A stretch of DNA of 64,000 nucleotides from Scortum barcoo (lineage: Eukaryota > Chordata > Actinopteri > Centrarchiformes > Terapontidae): assembly GCA_023238725.1 (NCBI GenBank), contig CM041554.1, positions 20,880,050-20,944,049 of the forward strand, read 5' to 3'. The position numbers and the translations under genes were made by a program. This document shows positions 10,251-22,134 of the stretch, piece by piece. The notes under the pieces are model-generated. The model did not search any database. It was not told where the DNA came from and saw only the letters and a program-made list of their open reading frames with translations. Every line of letters begins with the position of its first letter. The stretch's first letter is position 1.

Positions 10251-10855
10251 CACACTCCTCTTTTTCCTCCCGTGTTATTGACAAGAACCTCCACTGGGGT
10301 AGATTTATAATGGAATGCATGACATGATTTGTTTCGAGTTTAGGATGAAGGCCAATTAGTTTAACAAGTGCGAGACAAATCTTGTTTGACAAAAGTTTAT
10401 GTCAGGGCATGCGAAACTTGTCCACCGGGAGATATTTTGTTAGCTGGGAGCAGACTCTGTTGCAGACACACACCTGCAGAAAAATATCAAAAAACATTCA
10501 GGAGAAAAACAGAAAAATATGTAAGAGTGTGGTTATTTCTGTTGCCGTATATTCACCATTTTCCTATTTGACTTCTGTGAAATGGGGAAAAAAGCAACAT
10601 CATTACACTGTCGACAAGTGTGTCAAAATTATTGCCTGTTCTGAGAAAGTCCTTTGATGGCCTTGAAGAAAGATTTGAACAATGAACAATCTTTTTGACT
10701 TTGGTTTATTCTCTTTTTGTTTCTTTCACCCAAGTTCCTCCTCGTCTGCGACCTTTTCGTCTGACCTCCTCTTATTTCCTGTGGGATTAACGTCACTCTA
10801 CCTACCGTTTTCGTGTTGCCACAGCAGCGCTCTGGATTATGGAGACTTTTCATCC
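10251..10855. other. Noncoding
   Basis: No recognisable motif series or repeat. Confidence 0.4.
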
Positions 10856-12160
10856 TTACAGTAAACAGCGCGCGGAGGCACAGATGCTCACGCACAAACA
10901 CACATCTATCAGTGTGAGTAATCTTTGGTGAGCAAACAGCAGATGAGGGCGACTCCTGTCACATCTGCGCAGGAACAACTTATTTACCTGCGCGATCACG
11001 TATTCAGCTTCAGTTTTTAGGCCAGTTTGCATTGATCCCGTACTGCACATTCCCTCATTTTATTTTGTTGGTGGACAAAATAACGGGAACATTTTGTCTA
11101 TAAAAAGTAAAGCCAGTGTGCAAAGGGTCAAGATGCTGCCACTCCTGCGAGGCGGATTAGATCCCTCATCCCTGCTCTGATCAAAAGCAATGCACATGAG
11201 TCCATTCACAGTGACGCCTCTCGCCGCTAGCTGTGCCGACAAGATGCGATCACAGGCCCCAATCATGTCGCCGCCGCAGAGAGAAACAAACTGTGTATTT
11301 TACCATCATCGCTGTTGTTTGTGAAGTTAAACAGCAGGCTGACCAGCAGGGACTGAGGGTGTGAACAGACCTTATCACACCGAGCGTCCTATAGTGTCCG
11401 CTGGCATACTGGGCATTATGAACACAAGACTTCGACTTGAGCCACGGTCTGATCCTTGTCTCAAATCCACTGAGCGGCAGAGTCAACAGGCGATGGGAGC
11501 GGAGATAGCCAACTATGGGGAGTGTCAACAGGCCGCTCGGCTCCGGATGAAAGCTCTGTTTGTGTGGCGAGGCTGATCCCCTCTCTATTCATCTGGTCTT
11601 GGCCTTTCTTCTACACCATTTTGGACCCTCGGCTGAACACGGCAGATTATGTCTGATCTCGCAGGTATTGCAGGTCAACATCATCCCACCGCTGGAGTAT
11701 AAAGCTCATATTCTCGCCTCTGCGCTCTAACTTAAGTGCTCTCCCCTCTCACTCTCCCCCGTTCAGTGATTTTTATCCCCTCCCGTGTCTCGCGCCGACC
11801 CCGCTGATTAACATTTTCGACACAAATGTGTGTTGTTCCAACAACACAGAGTGGCGAGTGCTTGAGATGTAATTAGAATTAAGGATATTGATCACACAGG
11901 GCCAGACCGTGGCGTTATAAATAATGGCTAGCATGAATAAGTGAAAGCGATAGGTGAGCTCTCTGTGATTTATGTATGGACTCCCGTGGTCCGCAGCATA
12001 AATCACCAACAGCCATGTTCTTATTGAGTTATGAAGCCCCACAGTTGCAGCAGAATAATGGCCAACTCTGTGTCTTGTGCGTGTCTGCTCAGTCCATAAG
12101 ATAACACCCATGGACCAATAAGCAAGCAGAGAGGTGTGCGCTCTGTTGTACGACATTAGC
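10856..12160. promoter_or_regulatory. Extended enhancer-like region, CpG-richer than average
   Basis: About 1.3 kb free of simple repeats and of any family I recognise, with CpG-bearing words concentrated at 11140-11280 and 11750-11810. The 11800-12125 part is the most convincing: it contains GATTAACATTTTC, GATGTAATTAGAATTAAGG, GATATTGATCA, GCGTTATAAATAATGG and CCATAAGATAACA, a dense series of homeodomain, GATA and HOX-type words. A minus-strand segment at 10988-11042 is open and flanked by TGCAG and CAG|GTAAATA, but has no pyrimidine tract. Confidence 0.35.
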
Positions 12161-13014
12161 TTGTGTACTGTATTATGTATGCCTCAGACTTTACAGCACT
12201 ATAGAATAAAGTTACACAAACACTGTGTGTGTGTGTTTGTGGGCTTTTTCAGCATTTTGCAAGTTAAAGTGAAAATAATCCAATTTTTGCCCTGCTCATG
12301 TTTAGCCTTTAGATGAATATGACTAAACACCATATCATCATAGATCCTTGTACTAGCATGCTTGACCTTTAAAAAAAAAAAAAGCTAATTTGTGGAAGAC
12401 ATATTTTGAATTAATCTAATGAGGTTCTTCATAAACCCCTTGCTTGAATGTTTTAGTAAGTCACCAAACAGACTACACCTGCTATAAAGAAAGAGTCCTG
12501 CTGCTTTACAACAGCAGCTGACAAAAAACTTTATTCAAGGTCTGTTTATTTCCTTGATACACTGCTTTTGACCCTACTGCACAGTCTTCATTAGCAGAGG
12601 GAGTTTAATCGGGTGACGACGACGATGAATGATTTACACGAACACCTTGTTTGCTAATTGGTTGATTCTGACAGATAATTCTTAACTTTGAAGATATCAG
12701 GTGACAGCTCTCACTTTCTTGTGGTTTTATGCAATCCTCATCAGCAGGTGGAGTTCAGATTTTGACATTATATTCGGAAGTGGGATGTCACATGAACACA
12801 ATGTACTCTGCCATGGTTAGAACCACCTGGACTGAGCAGGTGATTCATTTTTGCAACGGATATATGTTTGATTTTTAAAATATCCTTTTAAAATAAAAGT
12901 ACCGTAAAATCTTAAACCTTGGATGTCCGTGTGAACGGCTGGGCGAAAAAAATGTCTGACTCTATTACAGCAGACTAAGCTTTGCATCCCATTTCCTGTC
13001 GACAGTCAATATTT
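12161..13014. other. Noncoding
   Basis: Short GT run at about 12222-12239 and poly-A at 12371-12383. AT-rich with no recognised element. Confidence 0.45.
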
Positions 13015-13275
13015 CTTTTTTGGTGGCATGACTCAAGGGATGGCGCTCCATCTGTCAGTTCACCACTTTGGTCTTGCCTGAAATATCTCGGTAGCTACCA
13101 GATGGACTGCCATGAAATTCTGTGTAGACGTTCATCCTTCATCGATCCTGCCAACTTTGATGATCGTCTGACTCCTCTTTACTCCAGCGACACCATGAGG
13201 TTCACATTTGTGTTTTTTGGTGAGACATCTCAGCAGCTGTTGAATGGATTTCCGTCACATTGGCTACAGAACATC
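13015..13275 (+). mobile_element. Second copy of the 478-1115 teleost repeat family
   Basis: Shares the ordered blocks GATGGCGCTCC, GAAATATCTCGG, GGACTGCCATGAAATTC, AACTTTGATGATCGTCTGAC, CCAGCGACACCATGAGG and TTCACATTTG with the family seen at 478-1115. The start of a second internal unit (GACATCTCAGCAGCTGTTG, GGATTTCCGTCACATTGG) follows. The 103-codon open frame across it is incidental. Confidence 0.7.
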
Positions 13276-14107
13276 ACGGTGCACAGCGGATGAATCGTTA
13301 TTGGTGATCCCACAACTTTTTGTAGACTCTTCTGGTCTGGTTTTAATCAACAAGTACCATTGCTCAAGCTTTTCCAACCACATTAACCATAGCAATGGGT
13401 GAAAAACACAGGAATAGGATCTTGTTTCAAAGGAATCGTATTTTTTGATTGTCATATAATTCATAGATACTGATGCGAGATTCAGATTCAGTGTTTCATG
13501 CGAGTCATTCTGCAAACAACATACTGTGTCTTGTTAGTATGAAATCTTGTCGGTCAAACAACACCCACACAGTCCCCTTTAGGCAGGTTTCTGAGTTATT
13601 TTAAGTTTAAACTAATTGATAATTAAATGATTTACCATTATGAAAGTTTATTCTCTAAACTTTAAAAATGAATTTTACTTTTTTTAATCACAAATTAATT
13701 GAAATCCAACTAATTAATGTAACAACCAGGTGTCCAACTGTTTTATAAGCACTTAGAATAGTTTATTGTATCAAATTATGTAATGGACATTTTTTTTGTT
13801 TTTAACAAGCCCTACTAAAACACAGACTTCACATACCTAAAAGTGAAAAATACAGGCCGGTAGAAGGTTAAACATTTAACCTGCTGAAGGTTTAAATGGC
13901 CATTAAAATCTTGTTATTTCTCTGGACAGGAGCTTGTCTCTACAGTTGGCAGGCATCTAGTTAGAGTCCCTGCAGTTTGTGCCGCATCTTTCACACCCTC
14001 CTCCTAAGTGACACTAAGCCTCAGCAACAGGGGAGGGTTTTTAACAGGGCCCACGAACAGCCATTACCCTGAGTCTCTTAAGTGCTGTCTGTATGGTGCG
14101 CTGACAG
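13276..14107. other. AT-rich noncoding
   Basis: Runs of TAAT and ATTA in 13590-13790 look like base composition, not a motif cluster. Nothing else is seen. Confidence 0.4.
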
Positions 14108-14258
14108 ATCAGTATCCCCCTCCGCTACGGTGTCGCTGCCATCGACAGGGAGAAGGAGATTTCATCCAACCTGATCAAGCATGGGGAGGAGAACAAACAG
14201 CGCTTCACACAACACACATCACAAGCAAACATGCACCACAACAGAGAGGCGCTTTTGG
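14108..14258 (+). CDS. Possible internal exon (unconfirmed)
   Basis: The segment follows GCGCTGACAG and ends at a perfect G|GTGAGT donor at 14259. Fifty codons are open from the acceptor, including the hydrophilic run GVAAIDREKEISSNL at about residues 8-22, and the last base leaves phase 1. I do not recognise the protein. Arguments against: the pyrimidine tract before the acceptor is weak, an in-frame stop sits just upstream, and the C-terminal third is His/Gln/Asn-rich where the DNA becomes CA-rich. A chance open segment is at least as likely as an exon. Confidence 0.2.
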
Positions 14259-14282
14259 GTGAGTGTGTCTGACTGTTTGTCA

Positions 14283-14311
14283 GTGTGTGTGTGTGTGTGT
14301 GTGTGTGTGTT
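14283..14311. repeat. (GT)n microsatellite
   Basis: About fourteen GT units, 25 bp after the donor-like site at 14259. Confidence 0.95.
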
Positions 14312-14747
14312 TACTGGTGGTGATGTTATCTGTCTTTAGTATGAAGCACTCACTTTCTGTTCTAAACAAACACAGCAGTGCGGGGCAGCTTAGGTCAGCG
14401 TTGACTGCTCTCTTCCATCTCGAATTTGCCATGTGTTTCAGTGACACATAAACACACACACACTCATTCACGTGCAAAGCCACCTCCCCCTCAGCACGCC
14501 GGCTCTCTGGGGCTGTGCACAGAAAACCTTTCATCAGACACACTCGAAGAGAAAATATTTTAGCCCAAGAGGAGAACAACAGGGGCTGGAGAAATTGATT
14601 TTGATTTGAAAGTGACGGCATATAATGGGGCTTGGAAACTGTCCCTGAATCTGAATCTGTTTATCATTCCAGAATGTAAATGGCCCATATCAAGACTTTC
14701 GGGGGGTAAACAGGTTTGAATTCCAACACACAGCGGCAAGGGCGCAC
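14312..14747. other. Noncoding
   Basis: Short CA tract at 14451-14463. No element recognised. Confidence 0.4.
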
Positions 14748-14850
14748 GGTAAACATGCGAACACCTGCACACACGCGTACGCATACACACGTGCACAGGC
14801 AGATGCACAATTCTGGGCTCGCAAACATGCACACACACAGTATAGACGGG
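14748..14850. repeat. CA/CG-rich alternating tract
   Basis: Positions 14766-14797 are 32 nt of strictly alternating pyrimidine and purine mixing CA, CG and TA steps, a composition prone to Z-DNA. More CA-rich sequence follows to 14850. Confidence 0.8.
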
Positions 14851-15346
14851 CACACAGTCGGGCAGGCTCTGATAGAAGCATCACTGCATCGCTCTCACCA
14901 CAGAGTGATTTCATTGCACGGGTCAGCGAAAGCCTCTTTAGCTCTCAATGTCTTTTAGCCTTACAGCAAAAAAGTGACCATTTTATGCAATAAAGGTCAT
15001 GACACGCAGACATTTAAACATCGTGCTCATGCAAAACACCATTTTCAGACAGTTTCTGAGCTCTGGTGCGTTTCCAGTTGCTGCATGACGGGCAATTTGT
15101 GTCGAGGACATCTGCCTGTATTTCACATTTTTCCACAACATGGTTTTAAGCCAGTCTGAGCGGTAGTTGTGTTCAGGCTTTGGCTCTGAAAATAGGCAGG
15201 CACACACACAAACACCCAAGGAAACCATATCCAAGTGAGCACACACACCTGCCCACAGAACAAAATTGCAGTAACAAACCTGAAACAAAACCCCAATTCG
15301 AAACGATGTTTGTCACTCGCTCGTTTGCAATAATTGAATTGAATTG
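14851..15346. other. Noncoding
   Basis: Short ACACAC runs at 15200-15250 and nothing else recognised. Confidence 0.4.
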
Positions 15347-15368
15347 AAAAAAAAAAAAAAAAAAAAAA
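15347..15368. repeat. Poly-A run
   Basis: Twenty-two A in a row, preceded by GAATTGAATTG. No recognisable retroelement body lies immediately upstream. Confidence 0.95.
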
Positions 15369-15379
15369 CTATTTCAGCA

Positions 15380-16160
15380 ACCAAATCACAATTAGTAAAC
15401 CCAAACTCGGCCTCCTTCTAAAGCCCGCCTCCAAATACGTCTTCCCAACACTGTCAAGTTGACAGCTATTTAAAAAACACGGAGTTGCCAAATTATACAT
15501 CATTAAATTCAACAAATTAATCATGATTTTCAGTGACAATGGTGTGGTGTAATAAAGGAAGACTGACAAACAAAGCCGGGCGCATCAACACTTCCAAATT
15601 AATAGTGACTGACACCAACACCCCCACACTTAATTAATGGGAAACAAAACACAACAAGAACATCCATCTAGATACAAGAAAACAAAGAATGGGTCGGCTC
15701 GTGTCATTCTACGTTTGCTGCCCGCTGACAGCGAAATGTAACACCGAGATTGATAGTGTTTGGGCGTGTGCGCGTGCACAGGCCTGCTCAAATGTTGTTT
15801 TTCTAGACTGCGATCTCTTAAGTAGACACCTAACACGCCTCGAGACCCTGACATTGAGTTTATAAGCAGGCATTATTTTTAGCGATGCTGTCATGTTTCT
15901 CGGAGTGACAGCTCCTAAAAGCTTCCACAGGCAAACCCATCTCCTTTTGCACTCTAAAGCCATGTCTTCTTAACAGCGATGACTGGGCTATTATCTTACA
16001 AGATGAAAGCTGACGCACTGCTATGCTTTTCATTTCTGCAAAGACCGTCGCTTTATAGCCGAGCTTTTTGATGTTTGATTTGTCCTCCCGTTCCTGCCCG
16101 CCGCGTGGCCACGGTCAATATTCGCCGATCATAATAATATCCGACCGTCGGATGTCAAGA
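15380..16160. promoter_or_regulatory. Enhancer-like region with CpG inverted repeat
   Basis: Repeat-poor sequence with CAAATTAATAGTGACTGACA, CACTTAATTAATGGG, GGCTATTATCTTACAAG and TTTATAGCCGAGC. At 16139-16153, ATCCGAC and GTCGGAT are inverted around one C, a perfect 7-1-7 inverted repeat with two CpGs in an AT-rich context. This looks like a conserved developmental element, but that is untested. Confidence 0.3.
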
Positions 16161-16163
16161 GAC

Positions 16164-16420
16164 TTTTTTTTTTTTTACCCCATTTAAACCGCACTTGGTC
16201 GTGAAAGGAATAGCACACAAAAGGACGGAGAGAGGGGAGAAAGAGGTCGGGGCTGCGTTTTAGAAAACCACTCCTGGAGAAACGGGACACTCTCAGGCAC
16301 TTTGTCACATCAATTAGGAATTCTATCTGGGCAATGGGATCATGGCCTGCAGGGCAGTGGACAGGACAGCCATTATATATCTTACTGGTGTGTGTGTGTG
16401 TGCGTGTGTGTGTGCGTGCA
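16164..16420. repeat. Poly-T (16164-16176) and GT/GC tract (16387-16420)
   Basis: The GT tract is interrupted by two GC steps and stays purine/pyrimidine-alternating throughout. The sequence between the two tracts is ordinary. Confidence 0.85.
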
Positions 16421-18649
16421 TGTCTGTATGCTTTTGTGTACATGTGTAACAGACAGAGAGAGGGAACTCTAGGAGAGAGAACTCATCCTTTGAACTATCG
16501 ACTCTTGCCTCACTGACCCCTGGGAAAGCTAATTTTAGACGGTGTTTCGCAGTGGTTTTAATTGCCTCACATTGCTAATTTCCTCTTCGCTGACAATGAA
16601 CAGAGGCGGTGGGGTCCTCTCTTTCTCTCTCCGTCTTTCTTTCCCACCAACAGTCAGTCAGGCAGTCAGGCCTCGAGGCTGTCAGAGGGGGAACAAAGTG
16701 ACTGGGTGATGAGCCAGACACCCGTTGTCTGATCACATGGACTGATGCTGTGCCAGACACCACAGCCACTGGCTCTCTCAACAAGGTTCCTCTCACAACA
16801 GAGGAACGCACTCCCGACCTGGGCCTTTTATACTTTTCCTGTCTTCTTTTCTTTCTTTTTTTCCTCCCGCTCCATCTCTGTCTGTTTCAGTCTTTCCCAT
16901 CTGCTGGTTTCCTCTTTTTCTCCCATCTGTCCCTCTGTGTTTACTCTCTTTCTTTTGCATTTGCACCCGCTTGTTGTTGCTTCCTGCGTTATTTAACTGT
17001 TACAGAGGTGAGAGGTGCAGTCACCCCTCTCCTCCCCTCTCCCTCTCTTTTCTTAATTGCTCTCTGAGTGAGGAGGTGGGTTTCCCGCTGTGCGCAGCAT
17101 TACTGCGACACGCACAGACAACCGTATTGCCTTTATGGGAAATCAGCATTTTTAAGAAGGCAAATGTAGACGACTGTTCAGAGCCCTGGCAAAACTCTAA
17201 AGGCAGTACGGTACAGACTCGCGCGCACACACTTGGAGAATGTCATCAACTGGCATTGTTTTGCAGACTTACAGTACATTTGTGTCTAGTTGGCACCCAC
17301 CGCTGCACACTGCTCTGACAGCCCTCATCTATACTGAATCAAATCCTCTGAGGTGTGTGTACGAAACAACTATATTTTTGTTCTATGAATAAGCTGACTT
17401 CCCCTCAGATTTGTAGCTCCCAGCTGCAGAAGGCTATGTATAAATCAATGCCTTGGTGGGCTAGAGAGGGAGCAGTTATATTTACTCTGTTTCCTAGCTA
17501 GCAGCACTAGCTGTACCAATGGGTAAAGGAATTCGATACACACCACTGGAAGGCGAACACTTTTTCGCTCACATGCAGGAATGGCAGTTCTGCTGATAGG
17601 GATGGACTAATGAAGGAATACCAGTCCAGTCAAGCAAGAAAACACACCCTGTAAAACATCAACAGAAAATAAAACTGATTCCTGTCATGCACCACAGGAA
17701 GACGAATAAGAAAAACTGAACTGTGTTCGTACATGGACACACACACACACAAGTGCAAGATACTGCCAGCCTCATATTTGTCCTCACAAATGCCCCAAAA
17801 TCCATCTGATGTATTTGAATTTTAATCTATAGTGGTTTATTGATTCAGATAAAGCACTTGTGTGTTTCTGCTCTTCATTTGCAGTCTGTGTCTGCAGCAC
17901 TGAGTACTGGATTAAGGTTGATGGCGATGAATTATACATGCAGTCTGAAATGTAATTCTCTTCATTAGATGACAAATCTCTTGTTTGAATATTGCATACT
18001 GTGGTAATAATACTGCTTTTATCATTGGCCACTGGAGTTGTGGGACTGAGGAAAAATAGTCTTGTCATCACAGTAATGCACCGCTGCTAATTCATTAATT
18101 CAACTACCAAATTAAAGCTAAATCAAATGCAGTTGTTGCTACATTAATTCTAACAAAAGAAAACATGCAATGTCTGCTTATCTCCGGTGAAGGATTGAAT
18201 GAAGTGCCTGTGTGCGTCTCTTTCTGGACTTTGTGTGTTTGTGCTCCTGTGTGTGTGTTTCTGTAGGCCGTGAGAAATGGGGGCTGGGCCTGGTTAATAA
18301 TAGTGGCCGAGAGGGTCTGTTAACGTAGCCCACTACATCACTCCTTAGCAGGGAGACATCTCCAGGGCTCCATGCTGCTGTGATGGAGTGTTGGAAGGGG
18401 AACAGACTGGTACAGAGAGCCGGTGATGGAAAGGGGGATCGGAGGATGGAGGCTGGAGGACAGATGAGATTCAGGCAGCGGGGAGGCAAGGAAGTGAACA
18501 GTAGGGCACTTTTTTTTTGTTCTCTGCTGTTTCATCTCTTTTCTCATTTCTGTCTCGAGTCGATAGAGGGTTAATAGGTGTTTTACCCAACATCACAAGT
18601 GACTGAGACTTGAAAACTCTACAAATCTACAATGTCATTCAGACTAGAT
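16421..18649. other. Noncoding, pyrimidine-rich in places
   Basis: The plus strand is T/C-rich at 16840-16960 and 17010-17060, which yields several overlapping open frames without domains. A GT-rich patch lies at 18220-18260 and a G-rich purine tract at 18380-18500. No gene, repeat family or motif cluster is recognised. Confidence 0.4.
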
Positions 18650-19110
18650 TTTGAAAGAAGTTTTGGAAAATATACTAATTCACTTAATTGCAAAGAGTTA
18701 GATGAGAAGATTGAATATATATATGCTAAACATAAAGTTGGAGGCTGTTAGCCTTGCTTAGCACAAAGACTGGTAACGGAAGGTAACGGCTAACCTGAAC
18801 TGTCCAAAAGCAAGAAAAAAGTAGAAAAAAACCCACCTACTAGCACATATACAGCTCACAGATTAGCACATTATGTCTTGTTTTTATAATTCGCACAAAA
18901 CCAAAGTGATGTCAAACTATCCTTTAAAAGAAACATTTTACATTTTGGGAACTATTTGTATTTGCTTTCTTTCCGAGTGTAAGTATGAGACTACCACCTT
19001 AAATTGGCATAAAGAAATGGTCCAGTCCATAACTCCTGATAAAATGATGGACTGATGTTTTTATGCAACCTGTGGACTGTGCCAAGCTACCTCTTCCATG
19101 TTTCCAAATG
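18650..19110. mobile_element. Two adjoining partial copies of the fold-back element
   Basis: 18650-18925 carries AGAGTTAGATGAGAAGATTG, GCTGTTAGCCTTGCTTAGCA, CAAAGACTGG, CCCACCTACTAGCAC and an end reading GTCAAACTATCCTTTAA, the family seen at 6723-7130. A second start follows at about 18926 (ACATTTTGGGAACTATTTG, TTTGCTTTCTTTCCGAGTG), with a degraded 3' half containing CCATGTTTCC near 19095. The abutting arrangement suggests insertion next to, or within, an older copy. Confidence 0.6.
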
Positions 19111-20540
19111 AGGGGCTTGACTTGTTTCAGCAGGAAACAGTAATATAAATAATATTTGTTGTATTATCCAATAATTCAGATTTTTTTTCATACTACTACT
19201 ACTTACATCTAAAAATAAACTTTATCGTTATGACAGAGTGCGCGGTAACCCTTAGATGCATACCTGAGCGACCTTCACAATCACAGTCCTATTCATTAAT
19301 CTCATTCAGTCAAGCACTCATTTAGTACACCTCATTATATTTGTTTTTAAAAGTGATCTTGTGTCAGTGTCCAAAATTCATTGTTACAACTACACATATA
19401 CTGGATTCAAGTGTTATTATTATTATTATTAGTGTTATTAAGTGTAATATATTATGTAATATATTTATATACTTTAGAGGATATTACTGAGGTCACTGAT
19501 GATGAATTAAATTGATGAAGGAATTTTGTGCCATTTAGGAATCAGATCATTTAAAAGCAGAACTGGAGCGATAGAATGACAATTTAACTCAGACAATATG
19601 AGCTCTAAATGAGACAATGGTCAAGGTACCACCCGAGTAGTGGTTCCAAGAGAAGGGGGTGAAAGAGGGAACCTAATATATAGTAGTTATCTCAACCACC
19701 TTCCTACTATATTATTTAATTCAAATACAAATACAATAGACACCATGTGAACATTTTGAAATGAACAGCACAGCCCTGCAGATGTGTATTATGAAAAAAA
19801 AAAAATACAACAAAATCAATTAACTTCATTACAAAACCTCTCCAGATGGAGGCATCCTTTCATTATCACACAGTTCTGCCCAGAGGTGCAGACTGAAACA
19901 CACAGACATATAGAAAAAATATAGATGAGAGAAAGTGCAACATTTTTGAGTGTTGTTTTTTATTTTGACTCACATTATAAAGTTTGACAGTTTTTTTTTC
20001 TTCACCTGCTGTCAGCGGTATCTTTACTACGTTTCCACTCAGTACACCTGATAAGACCAGTTCCTTTCCATCCCTGTCATAATTGAAACATGATTGATGA
20101 AGTCTTCTGGTCTTCCTTGAACCTGTCTATTTTGTCTCTGTTGTTTCTTATTTATTAAAACCTTTTTTTTTTTTATCAGTTGTTGTGAAAACAGGGAATT
20201 GAACCGAAGGCAAAGTCTGTCTGGCAGTGAACAGGAGGAGTGTCCTGTAAAGGATGACTGCAACAGACCAGAGACAGAGAGCGAGACCAGACACAGAGAT
20301 TTAACAGAGAAAACACTGAATAGAATATTGTGCTCGAGAGAATGAACAGATTTGTATGGATGAGACTGAATGCAAGGAATTATGTGAGGTTTTGAATAGA
20401 TTCCTCGACACCAAGACTGCAGCGGGGGAGGATCGGGGAGCAGCGATGATTTGATTTTTCTTTTGACACTGAGTGAACACCATAGTTGTCTGAGGCACTT
20501 TTTTTTTTTTCGTTTTTATATTCTCCAAATGCAGCTCATG
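19111..20540. other. AT-rich noncoding
   Basis: A (TTA)n run lies at 19414-19431, an A run at 19795-19804 and a T run at 20164-20174. TATAGTAG (19679-19686) and CTACTATA (19704-19711) form a small inverted repeat. No gene is seen. Confidence 0.45.
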
Positions 20541-20780
20541 TCATTTCTCTTTATCAGCCAAGAGCTGATGGTGATGGATAATATCATTTGATGGATACGC
20601 CGAGACCTCAGCGCTGAGGTGTGGCAGGAGATGTGAATGTGACCCACTCTCACAAATCTCCCCCGCCACACCGCTGAGATGCTCCACCTTGGTGCTCACC
20701 ACCCCCACCCCCCCACCCCAATATGCTCTCATTTTAGATAATGAAAGAAGTCTGGAGGGGGAAGCCACTGCAGAGATCAC
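20541..20780. other. Palindrome and hairpin-forming block
   Basis: ACCTCAGCGCTGAGGT at 20605-20620 is a perfect 16-bp palindrome. Overlapping it, GGTGTGGC (20618-20625) pairs with GCCACACC (20665-20672), and the inner words GGAGAT and ATCTCC also pair, giving a longer imperfect stem around a short loop. A C-rich tract follows at 20698-20720. The function is unknown. Confidence 0.5.
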
Positions 20781-21029
20781 TGATCCACTCTAAGTGAAAA
20801 CCTATACTCAAGTTAATGTGAATACCCTCAGGGGACGAGGACTTCTAATTGATTAACCACATTACCTGGATAAGAGTTGAACTCTCCTGTATGAGAGCAG
20901 CTCAATATGGGCATCCACAAGCGTTCGGGAGATATATGTATAATGAACTTTTTTCTTTTTTTTTTATTTCACTGCAGCATCTGCTCTGGACTGTACTGCA
21001 GGTGTTTATGGTGTCTCTGGGTGTACAGA
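20781..21029. other. Noncoding
   Basis: A T run lies at 20952-20967. Nothing else is recognised. Confidence 0.4.
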
Positions 21030-21260
21030 CTCGGCCCACTAGAGGCAGTGTTGAATCAAAAATCCCCCCCAGCTCCTGCCAGGTTGTCACAGCGGTCGGA
21101 GCATGAAAAAGGCATCATGGGAATAACACGGCGGCACGAAATGGGTTCAAGATGCACTCTTTTTGAGTGGAGGCAGGTGCAGGCGCATGATGATCAATGC
21201 TTTCCCGAAGAATAAAAACCTCTTCACAATGAGCAGAGCTGATGCCAAATGTTGCCTCAC
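21030..21260. promoter_or_regulatory. Candidate conserved noncoding block
   Basis: Repeat-free, balanced composition with CAGGTTGTCACAGCGG, GGCATCATGGGAATAACACG, GGCAGGTGCAGGCGC and GCATGATGATCAATGC. Overlapping open frames on both strands show no domain. Confidence 0.25.
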
Positions 21261-21330
21261 TTCTTATTTATCAGGAATTTAAAATACAACTGAATGACTA
21301 ATTCACTTCAAACATTTTGTGCTCATAACC

Positions 21331-21348
21331 TTTTTTTTTTTTTTTTTT
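21331..21348. repeat. Poly-T run
   Basis: Eighteen consecutive T. Confidence 0.95.
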
Positions 21349-21659
21349 AGATTTACATCTTTTCCTGTAAACATTGCATAATCAAAGCTCGAAAGCCTAT
21401 GTTTCACTCATCAGTGCTAAGCTTTAAACGTACTCCTTTCACTTCCTTGCAGTGTTGACATAGACACTGCAGTGATTAATAAAACTTGTCCTCCTTTGAA
21501 GATGCTCATGCAACTATCCTCAGCGCTCTGAAACAAGGCGCCATGGTTCAAAATGCTCTTTGATCTTCCAATGCAAGACAATACAGTGGCTTTGTGAAGA
21601 GGAAGACAGAGACCTGGTGGGAGATACTTTGGCACTTAAAATCCAATAGAGGCATTTTA

Positions 21660-21850
21660 CGCCTCTTGAGTTATAACAAAGCTTACCGCGGTGTGTTCGA
21701 GATGGACCTGTATGCAAATGCGGTGTCCTTGGGGAGGTTATAGCATGTACTCAGGGTGTCATCATAAATGCGTCTTTGAAATACTGAAAATTACCTCGGC
21801 TTTTGCAACATTCTACACACAGGTAGGTGTCAGAGAGTCAGCAGGAATTC
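21660..21850. promoter_or_regulatory. Block with perfect octamer
   Basis: ATGCAAAT at 21712-21719 is the exact POU octamer, in TGTATGCAAATGCGGTGTC context. The flanks are repeat-free. One octamer alone is weak evidence. Confidence 0.25.
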
Positions 21851-22134
21851 TTTGAAGATGAAGTCTTTTGAGTGCGAAACACCTTCCCTCTGTAGACTTG
21901 AAATGTGGCTGTAATAAGTTCATTCTTTGCTTCTTGGAAAAGTGGAGCTGCGGTCAGTTTACATTCACTGTGGTTACAAGGGTAACCACCTTTTGTGGCA
22001 GCTTTGGTTGTTATGTACAAAAAAAAACTTATGTAATACATTTTTTATTTCTTTCCTAAATGCGCTGCTTCCACCGATCCTGTTGAGCTCAAGAGCAAGC
22101 TGGTCTTTTAGTTTGGCAGTTGTGGAACTAATTG

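Noticed and set aside
20194..20205. GGGAATTGAACC, which on the minus strand resembles a tRNA T-loop
   Set aside because: The flanking stems do not pair and there is no A-box, anticodon arm or acceptor stem.
21037..21053. CCACTAGAGGCAG, CTCF-like
   Set aside because: One G short in the core, so the downstream half is out of register.
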